In this document: positions 54,218 to 63,344 of the stretch, piece by piece
Numbering within the stretch: position 1 is the first letter of the stretch
Layout of the letters: each line of letters opens with the position of its first letter
From: Sheuella sp.
GTDB taxonomy: Bacteria; Pseudomonadota; Gammaproteobacteria; Burkholderiales; Burkholderiaceae_B
Length of the DNA stretch: 64,000 nucleotides
Reading direction: 5' to 3'
NCBI GenBank assembly: GCA_030650995.1
Contig: JAUSCY010000027.1
Span: 30,990-94,989, forward strand
Translations under genes and position numbers: made by a program
Notes under the pieces: model-generated
The model's database searches: none
What the model saw: the letters and a program-made list of their open reading frames with translations, nothing else
Told to the model about the DNA's origin: nothing

Positions 54218-55909
54218 ATGCAACTGAGTCAGCAAGAGCTCGCATCCATGCACCCTGTTCCGGACTCACACGGAATTAATCTTTTTCAGGCTGATGCGGC
54301 AAAAGGACTTTTGTCTTGCTACCTGCCAAAAGATTTACATGCACACTTGCTGCCTCACCTGGATCGCCTGGGGGCACTGGCTGGGTCACTTCTTGATAAT
54401 CTCGCCGGTACGGCTGACAAAAACCCTCCCAGCTTGTCAGTTCGCAGTCGCGCTGGGCTGGATATTTCAAAAATCGAGAAACATCCCGCCTATGTGGAAC
54501 TCGAGCGCTTTGCCTACAGCGAGTTTGGTCTGGCTGCAATGTCTCACCGCGCTGGCGTACTCGGCTGGCACAGCACGATGCCTCCCGCCGCAAAATACGC
54601 ACTGACGTATTTGTTTGTTCAGGCAGAGTTTGGCCTGTGCTGTCCCGTCAGCATGACGGATTCGTTGGCAAGGACTTTGCGCAAATTCGGTGACCCAGCC
54701 CTGGTCGAACGCGTTTTGCCAATGGTCACCACGCAAGACTTTGACGCGCTGAATCAGGGAGCAATGTTCATGACTGAACAGGGCGCTGGCTCAGATGTCA
54801 GCGCAACCGAAACACAGGCCACATTAAATGCTGATGGCAGTTGGTCATTACTGGGCGACAAATGGTTTTGTTCAAATCCAGATGCAGGGTTCGCAATGGT
54901 ATTGGCGCGCTCCGAGTCCGCCCCAGGTTTGAAAGGCGTTTCATTATTTCTATTACCCCGGGTAAGACCTGATGGCAGCACGAACAGCTATCGGATTTTA
55001 CGTTTGAAAGATAAGCTCGGCACCCGCTCCATGGCGAGTGGCGAGATCCGTCTTGAGGGTGCCTTCGCGTGGCTGGTCGGCGAACGTGGTCTGGGCTTTC
55101 AACACATGTCCGACATGATCAACAATTCCCGATTGTCCAACGGTGTGCGTGCCGCCGGACTGATGCGGCGCGCTCTGACCGAAGCACTGTACATCTCGAA
55201 AAACCGTCGCGCTTTTGGTAGGCGACTGATCGATATGCCATTGATGCAACGCCAGCTTTCAAAAATGGCGGTGACGACCGAACAAGCCCGCACGATGGTT
55301 TTTCAGACAGCGCAGGCGCTTGAGGCCGCAGATCAGGATGCATCCAAACGGCCGCTGATGCGCATCATGACGCCTTTGATCAAGTTTCGTGCCTGCCGAG
55401 ATGCGCGCAAAGTCGCTGGTGACGCAATGGAAGTGCGTGGCGGCTGTGGCTATATAGAGGAGTTCAGCGATGCGCGCGTACTGCGCGACGCACATCTTGG
55501 TTCGATCTGGGAAGGGACCAGCAATATCGTCGCACTCGATGTGCTGCGTGCCATTCAGAAAGAACACTCACTTCCCGCCTTACGTACGCATGTTCAACAT
55601 CTGTTAACCAACGGCACTCCCGTTTCTGAGGAATTGTCTGCGTTGCAAACCGAGCGCATCAAGAGCGCCTTTTCCTTTGCAGAGCAAGCAAGCCTGAATC
55701 ATCCTGAACAAGCGCGTCAGGCCGCCACAGCGCTATATCATGTGGTCACCATGGCAGCGATGCGCTGGGAAGCCCTGCAAGCCGGCATGCCGATGCGTAG
55801 CCGCCTGGCTGACCTGGTACTGATACACAAACTTGCGGCACGGGATCCAATTACAGATAACAGTCTGGCGGATCCCGCTCTGTGTGAATGGCTCGCTCAA
55901 TCTATCTGA
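54218..55909 (+). CDS. AidB-like acyl-CoA dehydrogenase
   Basis: This 563-residue flavoprotein has the AidB-type N-terminal helical region (HPAYVELERFAYSEFGLAAM), FMTEQGAGSDVSATET, FCSNPDAGFAMVLARSE, GLGFQHMSDMINNSRLSNGVRAAG, VRGGCGYIEEFSDARVLRDA and IWEGTSNIVALDVLRA with the conserved glutamate. AidB in E. coli belongs to the alkylation (Ada) response; here it lies between purU and a CoA-transferase gene, suggesting a catabolic acyl-CoA role. ATG 54218 has GGAG seven bases before it; GTG 54206 is an alternative four codons longer. Confidence 0.88.
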   Translation: MQLSQQELASMHPVPDSHGINLFQADAAKGLLSCYLPKDLHAHLLPHLDRLGALAGSLLDNLAGTADKNPPSLSVRSRAGLDISKIEKHPAYVELERFAYSEFGLAAMSHRAGVLGWHSTMPPAAKYALTYLFVQAEFGLCCPVSMTDSLARTLRKFGDPALVERVLPMVTTQDFDALNQGAMFMTEQGAGSDVSATETQATLNADGSWSLLGDKWFCSNPDAGFAMVLARSESAPGLKGVSLFLLPRVRPDGSTNSYRILRLKDKLGTRSMASGEIRLEGAFAWLVGERGLGFQHMSDMINNSRLSNGVRAAGLMRRALTEALYISKNRRAFGRRLIDMPLMQRQLSKMAVTTEQARTMVFQTAQALEAADQDASKRPLMRIMTPLIKFRACRDARKVAGDAMEVRGGCGYIEEFSDARVLRDAHLGSIWEGTSNIVALDVLRAIQKEHSLPALRTHVQHLLTNGTPVSEELSALQTERIKSAFSFAEQASLNHPEQARQAATALYHVVTMAAMRWEALQAGMPMRSRLADLVLIHKLAARDPITDNSLADPALCEWLAQSI

Positions 55910-55924
55910 TCCGGACAACTTAAT

Positions 55925-57037
55925 ATGTGGCAACAACATTCAAATACTGGTGCACTGGCCGGCTGTCGCGTCGTCGATTTAAGCCGTGTGCTGGGAGGCC
56001 CCTTCTGCACTCAAATTCTAGGGGATCACGGTGCCGACGTACTTAAACTCGAGCCGCCCACGGGAGACGAAACACGACACTGGGGCCCACCATTTGAAGA
56101 GGGGCTGGCCTCCTATTTTGTAGGCGTCAATCGTAATAAAACAGGTTTAACGATTGATCTGGCGCAATCCGCGGGACAAGAGTTTCTGAAATCTCTTTTA
56201 GCTGACGCTGACGTCCTGATTGAAAACTTTAAGCCTGGTACGCTTGAAAAATGGGGCATTGGTTACGAAACGCTTAAAGAACTTTTTCCTAAGCTCGTGC
56301 ATTGCCGCATCAGCGGCTTTGGCGCCGACGGCCCTTTGGGTGGCATGCCTGGATATGATGCCTGCGCCCAGGCAATGTGCGGTCTGATGAGCGTGAACGG
56401 TGAAGCCGGAGGCGATCCGACACGCGTTGGTTTGCCGGTCGTGGATATGGTGACGGGCCTGAATGCAGCGCTCGCCATTTTGCTCGCGATGCAAGAGCGC
56501 TCTCGCAGTGGTCTGGGTCAGTTTCTGGATATCACGTTGTTCGATTGCGCAATTTCGCTCTTGCATCCCCATGCAGCGAACTTTTTTGGCAACGGGAAAA
56601 TTCCCGGTCGTACTGGCAATGCGCATCCCAATATTTCACCTTATGAGACAGTTGAAACTCAAAAGGGACCACTATTTTTGGCCGTTGGAAATGATCGTCA
56701 GTTCCAGACCTTACTCAAAGTTCTGGATGCAAGTGAGCTTTCAGAGGATGCGCGATTTGCCACCAATCAGGATCGGATTAAAAACCGTCCAGCTTTGCAT
56801 GCGTTACTCGTTGACAAGCTGAAACACCACGAAGCCGCCAGCATTTCAGAAACACTGCTCAAGGCAGGGGTGCCGGCTGCCGCCGTGTTGAATGTCCAGC
56901 AAATTCTGGAACATCCCCACACGCAGCACCGCAAGATGGTGCTTAAAAAGGGAAAATACCGCGGATTAGCTTCGCCCATCAAACTTTCCCGAACGCCTGC
57001 CACGCTACGCAAGTTACCTCCAGGGTTTAAAGAATAA
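55925..57037 (+). CDS. CaiB/BaiF-family (class III) CoA-transferase
   Basis: The 370-residue protein shows CRVVDLSRVLGGPFCTQILGDHGADVLKLEPP, GLTIDLAQSAGQEF, DVLIENFKPGTLEKWGIGYE and the DACAQAMCGLMSVNGEAGG region. The aspartate in PGYDA is in the place of the catalytic aspartate. The family moves CoA between carboxylic acids. Clustering with gcdH downstream suggests activation of glutarate, but a ThDP-enzyme gene and hairpins lie between. Confidence 0.9.
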   Translation: MWQQHSNTGALAGCRVVDLSRVLGGPFCTQILGDHGADVLKLEPPTGDETRHWGPPFEEGLASYFVGVNRNKTGLTIDLAQSAGQEFLKSLLADADVLIENFKPGTLEKWGIGYETLKELFPKLVHCRISGFGADGPLGGMPGYDACAQAMCGLMSVNGEAGGDPTRVGLPVVDMVTGLNAALAILLAMQERSRSGLGQFLDITLFDCAISLLHPHAANFFGNGKIPGRTGNAHPNISPYETVETQKGPLFLAVGNDRQFQTLLKVLDASELSEDARFATNQDRIKNRPALHALLVDKLKHHEAASISETLLKAGVPAAAVLNVQQILEHPHTQHRKMVLKKGKYRGLASPIKLSRTPATLRKLPPGFKE

Positions 57038-57080
57038 TATAAATATTATTTAGCCTGCTTGCAAACCCACAACACGATAT

Positions 57081-57099
57081 GATTAGGGTTTGCCTAATC
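57081..57099 (+). terminator. Hairpin (possible terminator or operator) between CoA-transferase and ThDP enzyme genes
   Basis: GATTAGG and CCTAATC are separated by five bases and followed by an imperfect T-rich stretch (TTATTTATTT). It is 20 bases before the ThDP enzyme start, so an operator role is an equal possibility. Confidence 0.45.
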
Positions 57100-57118
57100 T
57101 TATTTATTTAAACAGCGA

Positions 57119-58810
57119 ATGAACATGAGCCAAGCACCATCACCCCGCGAACCGCGTACCGGCGGACAGATTCTTGTCGGTCAACTGGTCAGTCACGGCG
57201 TCAAACACGTATTTTGTGTGCCGGGCGAAAGCTTTCTGGCGGTGCTTGACGCCCTAGTAGATGTCAACATCGACGTTACGGTTTGCCGCCAGGAAGGTGG
57301 TGCCGCAATGATGGCTGATGCCCATGGCAAGCTGACTGGACAGCCAGGCATCTGCATGGTCACTCGCGGACCCGGCGCATCAAATGCTCTGGCTGGTATT
57401 CATATTTCCAAACAGGATTCAACGCCGTTAATCGTTTTTGTTGGTCAGATTGAGCGAGGCATGCGCGAACGTGAGGCCTTCCAGGAAATGGATTACCGCG
57501 CGATTTTTGGTCAGGCTGCAAAATGGGCAACCGAAATTGACGACGCTGACCGTATTCCTGAAATCCTTTCACGTGCGTTTCATGTGGCGACCTCCGGTCG
57601 TCCTGGCCCTGTCGTAATCGCCTTGCCAGAGGATATGCTGGTTGAAATGGCCACGGTACCCGATGCTCCGCACTATGAGGCAATTGAATCTGGCCCGGCA
57701 GCAGGTCAAATGGCGGATTTGGCCAAACGCATCGCAGCGGCTAAAGCACCTGTCGCGATTCTTGGCGGAACACGCTGGAATGCTGAGGCGGTAAAAGAAT
57801 TCACCGCATTCGCTGAAAAATTCAAACTTCCCGTTGCTGTTTCTTTCCGTCGCCAGATGCTCTTTCCAGCAGATCACCCCTGTTTCATTGGTGATGTTGG
57901 TATTGGTCTGAATCCTGCTCTGCTCAAGCGTATCGAGGGTGCGGATCTCGTGTTGTTAGTTGGCGGTCGCATGTCAGAAATGCCGAGTCAGGCCTACACA
58001 CTATTTGACATCCCTGTCCCTAAACAAACGCTGGTCCATGTTCATCCAGACAGTGGTGAACTCGGTCGCGTTTACCGCGCATCGCTCGCGATCAATGCTT
58101 CACCTGCTGCCTTTGCTGCCGAACTTGCAGCGCTGCCCGCGCCTGCTGCCACGCCCTGGGCAGCGGATACTCAGGCCATGCATCAAAGCTACCTGGCCTG
58201 GAGCGACCCCGCACCAATCAAGACACCAGGTGCCCTCCAAATGGGCGGCGTGATGGAGTATCTGGAGTCCCATCTGCCTGCCGATGCCATTATGACGAAC
58301 GGTGCCGGCAATTTCGCAACCTGGCTGCATCGTTTTCATCGCTTTACCCAATATGGCACTCAGCTGGCCCCGACCTCTGGCTCAATGGGCTATGGTTTGC
58401 CTGCAGCGGTTGGCGCAAAACGTGTGTCACCAGACAAGATGGTTGTCTGCTTTGCGGGTGATGGTTGTTTCATGATGCACGGACAGGAATTCGCAACTGC
58501 CGTGCAATACAACCTGCCAATCATTGTGCTGATCATCGATAATGGCATGTATGGCACGATCCGTATGCATCAGGAGAAGCATTACCCAGGTCGCATTTCA
58601 GCCACACAATTGCAGAACCCTGACTTTGCCGCCTATGCGCGCGCCTTTGGTGGTCACGGCGAGCGTGTTGAAACAACTGATCAGTTTGCTGGCGCGTTCG
58701 AGCGTGCAGTGGCGAGTGGCAAACCTGCCATTATTCATTGCCTGATCGATCCTGAGGCCATCACACCGACCACCACTATTGCAAAATTACGCGCAGCTGC
58801 GCAAAAGTAA
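57119..58810 (+). CDS. Thiamine diphosphate-dependent enzyme (acetolactate synthase-like)
   Basis: This 563-residue protein has the ThDP enzyme plan: N-terminal PYR domain with the catalytic glutamate in VTVCRQEGGAAMMADAHG (about residue 57), a central domain (VAILGGTRWNAEAVKEF) and a C-terminal PP domain with the GDG...N motif (FAGDGCFMMHGQEFATAVQYN, ending IIDNGMYG). No ilvN regulatory subunit gene follows. Enzymes of this set include acetolactate synthase, oxalyl-CoA or benzoylformate decarboxylase; the exact reaction cannot be read. It sits alone between two hairpins, next to gcdH. ATG 57119 and an in-frame ATG two codons later are both possible starts. Confidence 0.85.
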   Translation: MNMSQAPSPREPRTGGQILVGQLVSHGVKHVFCVPGESFLAVLDALVDVNIDVTVCRQEGGAAMMADAHGKLTGQPGICMVTRGPGASNALAGIHISKQDSTPLIVFVGQIERGMREREAFQEMDYRAIFGQAAKWATEIDDADRIPEILSRAFHVATSGRPGPVVIALPEDMLVEMATVPDAPHYEAIESGPAAGQMADLAKRIAAAKAPVAILGGTRWNAEAVKEFTAFAEKFKLPVAVSFRRQMLFPADHPCFIGDVGIGLNPALLKRIEGADLVLLVGGRMSEMPSQAYTLFDIPVPKQTLVHVHPDSGELGRVYRASLAINASPAAFAAELAALPAPAATPWAADTQAMHQSYLAWSDPAPIKTPGALQMGGVMEYLESHLPADAIMTNGAGNFATWLHRFHRFTQYGTQLAPTSGSMGYGLPAAVGAKRVSPDKMVVCFAGDGCFMMHGQEFATAVQYNLPIIVLIIDNGMYGTIRMHQEKHYPGRISATQLQNPDFAAYARAFGGHGERVETTDQFAGAFERAVASGKPAIIHCLIDPEAITPTTTIAKLRAAAQK

Positions 58811-58818
58811 TCCCCTCA

Positions 58819-58844
58819 CTGCAGTCACTATCCTGTGACTGCAG
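58819..58844 (+). other. Perfect 10-base stem-loop between ThDP enzyme and gcdH genes
   Basis: CTGCAGTCAC and GTGACTGCAG are exact complements around TATCCT, nine bases after the stop. An A/T-rich tract with repeated TTTGAA follows instead of a clean T-run. It may attenuate or stabilise the transcript. Confidence 0.55.
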
Positions 58845-58886
58845 AGCATTTGAATTTGAATTCATATTTGAACTCTGGAGCATTTC

Positions 58887-60080
58887 ATGGCCGCTGAAGC
58901 CTCATTTAACTGGGAAGACCCACTCTTGCTGGATAGCCAGCTGACCGAAGACGAGCGTATGGTGCGTGATGCTGCACGCTCGTATTGCCAGGACAAACTC
59001 GCACCACGCGTGCTTGAGGCCTTCCGACACGAAAAAATGGACACCAGTATTTTTCCTGAGATGGGCGAACTGGGTCTGCTTGGCGCAACTATTCCCACCC
59101 AGTATGGTGGTTCAGGCTTGAATTATGTTTGTTATGGCCTGATCGCACGTGAAGTTGAACGGGTGGATTCAGGCTATCGCTCAATGATGAGCGTGCAATC
59201 CTCGCTCGTGATGGTGCCGATCAATGATTTTGGCAGCGAAGCACAAAAACAGAAATATCTGCCAAAACTCGCAACCGGCGAATGGATCGGCTGCTTTGGT
59301 CTGACCGAGCCCGATCATGGATCAGATCCTGGTGGCATGGAAACCCGCGCAGTTAAAACAGCTGACGGTTACCGCATCAGCGGCAACAAAATGTGGATCA
59401 CGAACTCCCCTGTCGCAACGGTATTTGTCGTCTGGGCCAAGTGTGTCGGCGGCGACTATGATGGCCGTATCCGCGGATTTATCCTTGAGAAAGGCATGAA
59501 AGGTCTCTCCGCTCCCGAGATCCATGGCAAAGTTGGTCTGCGTGCTTCGGTCACAGGCGAAATCGTGATGGATGAAGTAGAAGTTGGCGAAGAGCAAATG
59601 ATGCCAGGCGTCTCCGGTCTGAAAGGCCCATTCACTTGCCTGAACTCCGCTCGCTACGGTATAGCCTGGGGTGCGCTCGGTGCGGCTGAGTTCTGCTGGC
59701 ATATGGCGCGTCAATACACTCTGGATCGCAAACAGTTTGGTCGCCCTCTTGCCGCCAACCAGCTCATTCAGAAAAAACTCGCTGACATGCAAACAGAAAT
59801 CACGCTCGCCCTCCAGGGTTGCCTGCGTCTGGGTCGCATGAAAGACGAGGGTACGGCTGCCGTGGAAATCACCTCGATCATGAAACGCAACTCATGCGGC
59901 AAGTCTCTGGACATCGCCCGTATGGCACGCGATATGCTCGGTGGCAATGGCATCTCTGATGAGTACGGCGTGGCCCGTCATCTGGTCAATCTCGAAGTCG
60001 TCAATACCTACGAAGGTACTCATGACGTTCACGCTCTGATTCTGGGTCGCGCGCAGACTGGGATTCAAGCTTTCTGCTAA
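58887..60080 (+). CDS. gcdH: Glutaryl-CoA dehydrogenase
   Basis: This 397-residue flavoprotein oxidises and decarboxylates glutaryl-CoA to crotonyl-CoA in lysine and tryptophan breakdown. It shows [89 protein letters not shown] with the catalytic glutamate, and [18 protein letters not shown]. The length and pattern are standard for GcdH. A strong terminator follows. The CoA-transferase gene about 1.8 kb upstream may supply glutaryl-CoA. Confidence 0.94.
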   Translation: MAAEASFNWEDPLLLDSQLTEDERMVRDAARSYCQDKLAPRVLEAFRHEKMDTSIFPEMGELGLLGATIPTQYGGSGLNYVCYGLIAREVERVDSGYRSMMSVQSSLVMVPINDFGSEAQKQKYLPKLATGEWIGCFGLTEPDHGSDPGGMETRAVKTADGYRISGNKMWITNSPVATVFVVWAKCVGGDYDGRIRGFILEKGMKGLSAPEIHGKVGLRASVTGEIVMDEVEVGEEQMMPGVSGLKGPFTCLNSARYGIAWGALGAAEFCWHMARQYTLDRKQFGRPLAANQLIQKKLADMQTEITLALQGCLRLGRMKDEGTAAVEITSIMKRNSCGKSLDIARMARDMLGGNGISDEYGVARHLVNLEVVNTYEGTHDVHALILGRAQTGIQAFC

Positions 60081-60096
60081 TTGATAGTCCCCTGAA

Positions 60097-60127
60097 ATAG
60101 CCACCAGAGATGGTGGCTATTTTTTTG
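60097..60127 (+). terminator. Rho-independent terminator after gcdH
   Basis: ATAGCCACC pairs with GGTGGCTAT around a six-base loop, directly followed by a run of seven T residues. It separates gcdH from the convergent GntR gene. Confidence 0.85.
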
Positions 60128-60149
60128 TTTATTTTAATTTTTATCTATT

Positions 60150-60857
60150 TCAATCTTTGACCCATTCGGGATAAAGTTTTCGTATTTCTTTGACGAATGA
60201 AAGTGTGCCCCCCAGATGGACACGCAATGCATTTTCTGCCTCAGTCTTATCACGCTTAACCAAGGCATCAAGGATCACACCATGATCTTTCACGATGGCT
60301 TGTGCTTTGCCTTCAGCAGGCAGGTTTAGTCTGCGCAGCCGATCAATCTGCCCGCTACGCTGACACACTAGCTCCCACAGATTAGTCACGCCTGCGGCTT
60401 CATACATCTCTTTATGAAAATCCAGATCTGCCTGCGCCAACGCGGCATAATTTAGCGGACCCAGACATCTTTTTTGAACAAGCAGGTGTGTGTTGAGCTT
60501 TGCAACCAGAATCGTATGCTCACTCACCGGCAATTCACATACTGTTCGAAGAATTTCCAGCTCGATTGATCGACGCAAAAAATGCACTTCGAGTGCTGCT
60601 GCGATATCAATTCTGCTGACAACAGTCGCATGCTGCGGATAGATTTCCACAAGCTCATCTTCAGCAAGACGTATTAATGCATCCCGAATGGGTGTCTGAC
60701 TGAGTCCATAGTGTTCAGCTAATTCTGCTCGTGGCAGCACCACCCCTGGTTCAAGTTCCATCGAGATGATCAGCTTGCGCAGTGCCTCAAACACCTGAGG
60801 AGCACTTTGTCGATAGCGATCAAACTTTATGGCTGGAATCTTCTCAACAACATTCAT
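60150..60857 (-). CDS. GntR-family regulator, FCD/FadR subgroup
   Basis: The 235-residue protein has an N-terminal winged helix (about 20-85: VFEALRKLIISMELEPG, AELAEHYGLSQTPIRDALIRLAEDELVE) and a helical FCD effector domain (about 95-220, with FHKEMYEAAG and DHGVILDALVKRD). It is transcribed divergently from the dehydratase gene. A perfect palindrome lies in the promoter between them, so local control is likely. The ligand is presumably a sugar acid or dicarboxylate. Confidence 0.92.
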   Translation of the reverse strand: MNVVEKIPAIKFDRYRQSAPQVFEALRKLIISMELEPGVVLPRAELAEHYGLSQTPIRDALIRLAEDELVEIYPQHATVVSRIDIAAALEVHFLRRSIELEILRTVCELPVSEHTILVAKLNTHLLVQKRCLGPLNYAALAQADLDFHKEMYEAAGVTNLWELVCQRSGQIDRLRRLNLPAEGKAQAIVKDHGVILDALVKRDKTEAENALRVHLGGTLSFVKEIRKLYPEWVKD

Positions 60858-60900
60858 ACAAAGGCTCTGTTAGACACAATCATTTTCCTGAATTACGGCG

Positions 60901-60929
60901 TTGACACACTAATATATTAGTGCTTTACT
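60901..60929 (+). promoter_or_regulatory. Promoter of the IlvD/Edd-type dehydratase gene with an operator in its spacer
   Basis: TTGACA at 60901-60906 is an exact -35 box. A 17-base spacer leads to TTTACT (60924-60929), a weak -10. The spacer contains the 16-base palindrome CACTAATATATTAGTG (60907-60922), a natural site for repression by the divergent GntR regulator. Confidence 0.6.
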
Positions 60930-61012
60930 TACAAAATTGCACCTTTTAACTTCGCATCCCTCGACTCTTCTCTTTTAACTTCTTTTACCTCATCAATAAT
61001 TAAATTAAAAAA

Positions 61013-62752
61013 ATGACACGCAAAACTCCTGAGACACTTCGTAGCGCACGCTGGTTTGCCCCTGACGATCTGCGCACTTTTGGACACCGTTCGCGCGCAA
61101 TGCAAATGGGGTATGCCCCCGAGGACTGGGAGGGCAAGCCCGTCATCGCAATTATTAACACCTGGTCTGACATTAACCCTTGTCATACGCACTTCAAGCA
61201 ACGCGTGGAGGATGTCAAGCGTGGCATCTTGCAGGCAGGCGGATTTCCACTCGAGCTACCCGCGATTTCGTTAGCCGAGCAATACGTCAAACCTACCACC
61301 ATGCTCTATCGCAATATGCTGGCGATGGATACTGAGGAGTTGATACGTAGCCACCCGATTGACGGTGCCGTATTAATGGGCGGATGCGACAAGACCACGC
61401 CAGGCCTGGTCATGGGCGCACTTTCTGCTGGCGTGCCTTTCATCTATTTACCTGCAGGCCCGATGCTGCGCGGCAACTGGAAGGGCAAATCTCTGGGATC
61501 AGGCTCGGACGCCTGGAAATACTGGGACGAGCGTCGTGCCGGAAAAATTTCGAAAACCCAATGGATTGAGCTCGAAGCCGGTATCGCGCGCAGTCACGGC
61601 ACCTGCATGACCATGGGTACGGCAGCAACCATGATGGGGATCGCCGAAGCGATCGGCATGGCACTGCCAGGTTCATCGAGCATTCCTGCACCCGACTCCA
61701 ACCACCCCAGGATGTCAGCTGAGTGCGGTCGTCGTATCGTTGAAATGGTATGGGAAGACCTCACTCCAGCCAAGATGCTGACCCGCGCCAATTTTGAAAA
61801 CGGTATCGCGGTCGCCATGGCGATGGGATGCAGTACCAATGCAATCGTTCATTTGGTCGCGATGTCCAGACGTGCTGGAGAGCATTGCGCCATCACACTC
61901 GACGATTTTGATGCATATAGCCGAAAAGTCCCTGTCATTGCAAATATCCGTCCAAGCGGCGATACCTATCTGATGGAAGACTTCTATTACGCTGGAGGCT
62001 TACCTGGCCTGATGAATCGCATCGCGACCCATCTGAAACTAGACACACTAACGGTTACCGGTAAAACCACGAGACAGAATATCGAAGGTGCTGAAGTCTA
62101 CAACGACGATGTGATCCGCACTCTCGATAATCCTCTTTATGCCGAAGGTGCACTAGCCGTCCTGCGCGGCAATATTGCACCAAATGGCGCAGTGATCAAA
62201 CCCAGTGCGTGCGCGCCTCATCTGCAACAGCACACGGGACCAGCGATCGTGTTTGATAGCTATCCCGAAATGAAAGCCGCAGTCGAAGATGAAAATCTCG
62301 ATGTAACACCCGGTCACATCATGGTGCTGCGTAATGCCGGTCCGCAAGGTGGTCCAGGCATGCCTGAATGGGGCATGCTGCCGATTCCGCTCAAACTGGT
62401 TAAGCAAGGTGTGCGGGATATGTTGCGTCTTTCCGACTCACGTATGAGCGGCACAAGCTACGGTGCTTGTATTTTGCATGCAGCACCTGAAGCATTCATC
62501 GGTGGCCCCCTCGCGCTGGTCAAAACAGGCGATCTGATTACAGTCGATGTCCCCTCGCGCAAGATCCACCTCGAAATCAGTGATGAAGAGTTGGCAACAA
62601 GACGAGCTGCCTGGGTCGCACCCGCCCCACGTTATGAACGCGGTTATGGCTGGATGTTTAGCAAACATATTTTGCAAGCCGACCAGGGCTGTGATTTTGA
62701 TTTTCTAGAAACATCTTTTGGCGCGGCGGTACCCGAGCCAGATATCTACTAA
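61013..62752 (+). CDS. IlvD/Edd-family dehydratase (L-arabinonate dehydratase-like)
   Basis: This 579-residue iron-sulfur dehydratase converts a dihydroxy or sugar acid to a 2-oxo-3-deoxy acid. Cluster cysteines are in INPCHTH (about 57), MGGCDKTTP (about 125) and SHGTCMTMGTAATMMG (about 200). C-terminal motifs DMLRLSDSRMSGTSYGA and GGPLALVKTGDLI are present. The N-terminus RSARWFAPDDLRTFGHRSRAMQMG is typical of the arabinonate/gluconate group rather than valine-pathway IlvD. The A-rich leader has no clear ribosome site. A 5'-truncated RraA-like frame continues in the same frame after the TAA at 62750. The GntR regulator is divergent. Confidence 0.9.
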   Translation: MTRKTPETLRSARWFAPDDLRTFGHRSRAMQMGYAPEDWEGKPVIAIINTWSDINPCHTHFKQRVEDVKRGILQAGGFPLELPAISLAEQYVKPTTMLYRNMLAMDTEELIRSHPIDGAVLMGGCDKTTPGLVMGALSAGVPFIYLPAGPMLRGNWKGKSLGSGSDAWKYWDERRAGKISKTQWIELEAGIARSHGTCMTMGTAATMMGIAEAIGMALPGSSSIPAPDSNHPRMSAECGRRIVEMVWEDLTPAKMLTRANFENGIAVAMAMGCSTNAIVHLVAMSRRAGEHCAITLDDFDAYSRKVPVIANIRPSGDTYLMEDFYYAGGLPGLMNRIATHLKLDTLTVTGKTTRQNIEGAEVYNDDVIRTLDNPLYAEGALAVLRGNIAPNGAVIKPSACAPHLQQHTGPAIVFDSYPEMKAAVEDENLDVTPGHIMVLRNAGPQGGPGMPEWGMLPIPLKLVKQGVRDMLRLSDSRMSGTSYGACILHAAPEAFIGGPLALVKTGDLITVDVPSRKIHLEISDEELATRRAAWVAPAPRYERGYGWMFSKHILQADQGCDFDFLETSFGAAVPEPDIY

Positions 62753-63301
62753 TCCGCACGCGAAGACCTCAACACCATCGAAGTATTCAAAGATCGTGCG
62801 CACCCACAACGCGTAGCTGTTGAACAATGTCCCGCTGGGGCTGTACTGATGATCGATAGCCGTAAAAATCCGCGTGCAGCATCTGCCGGCTCAATCCTGG
62901 TAAGTCGACTGATGGCGCGTGGTGTAGCGGGTGTCGTGACCGACGGCGGTTTTCGTGATTCGCCAGAAATCGGCACACTCTCCATCCCCGCTTATCACAA
63001 CCGTCCCAGCCCACCAACCAATTTAACCCTGCATCAGGCACTCGATCTCAATGTACCAATCGGCTGCGGCGATGTTGCGGTATTCCCGGACGATGTGATC
63101 GTCGGCGATGCGGAAGGAGTGGTTGTCATTCCCAAAGAAATCGCTGATGAAATCGCCAATGAAGCAGTTGAAATGACGGCGTTTGAAGATTTCGTAACTG
63201 AAAAAGTATTGGAAGGCCGCACGATCATCGGTCTCTATCCACCCACAGATGAAAACAGTCTGGTGGAGTTCAAGGCATGGCGCACGGCTAAAAACCGCTG
63301 A
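62753..63301 (+). pseudogene. RraA-like protein gene lacking its 5' end, in frame with the dehydratase stop
   Basis: The frame directly after the dehydratase stop codon reads SAREDLNTIEVFKDRAHPQR and continues to TGA 63301, giving 182 residues without a start until ATG 62849 (150 residues). The visible part matches the middle and C-terminal part of RraA-family proteins (SAGSILVSRLMARGVAG, VTDGGFRDSPEIG, GDVAVFPDDVIVGDAEGVVVIP, IIGLYPPTD). About 75 N-terminal residues found in intact relatives are missing, apparently lost by a deletion ending at the dehydratase stop. If translated from 62849 it would lack the first part of the fold. Readthrough of the TAA would instead give a dehydratase-RraA fusion. 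Confidence 0.75.
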
Positions 63302-63344
63302 CCCTCACTCACTGCATTCAGAATTGATCAGTTTCAGTAAAAAA

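Noticed and set aside
62749..63041. Minus-strand open frames opposite the RraA-like remnant
   Set aside because: They are antisense shadows; the plus frame has unambiguous RraA similarity.
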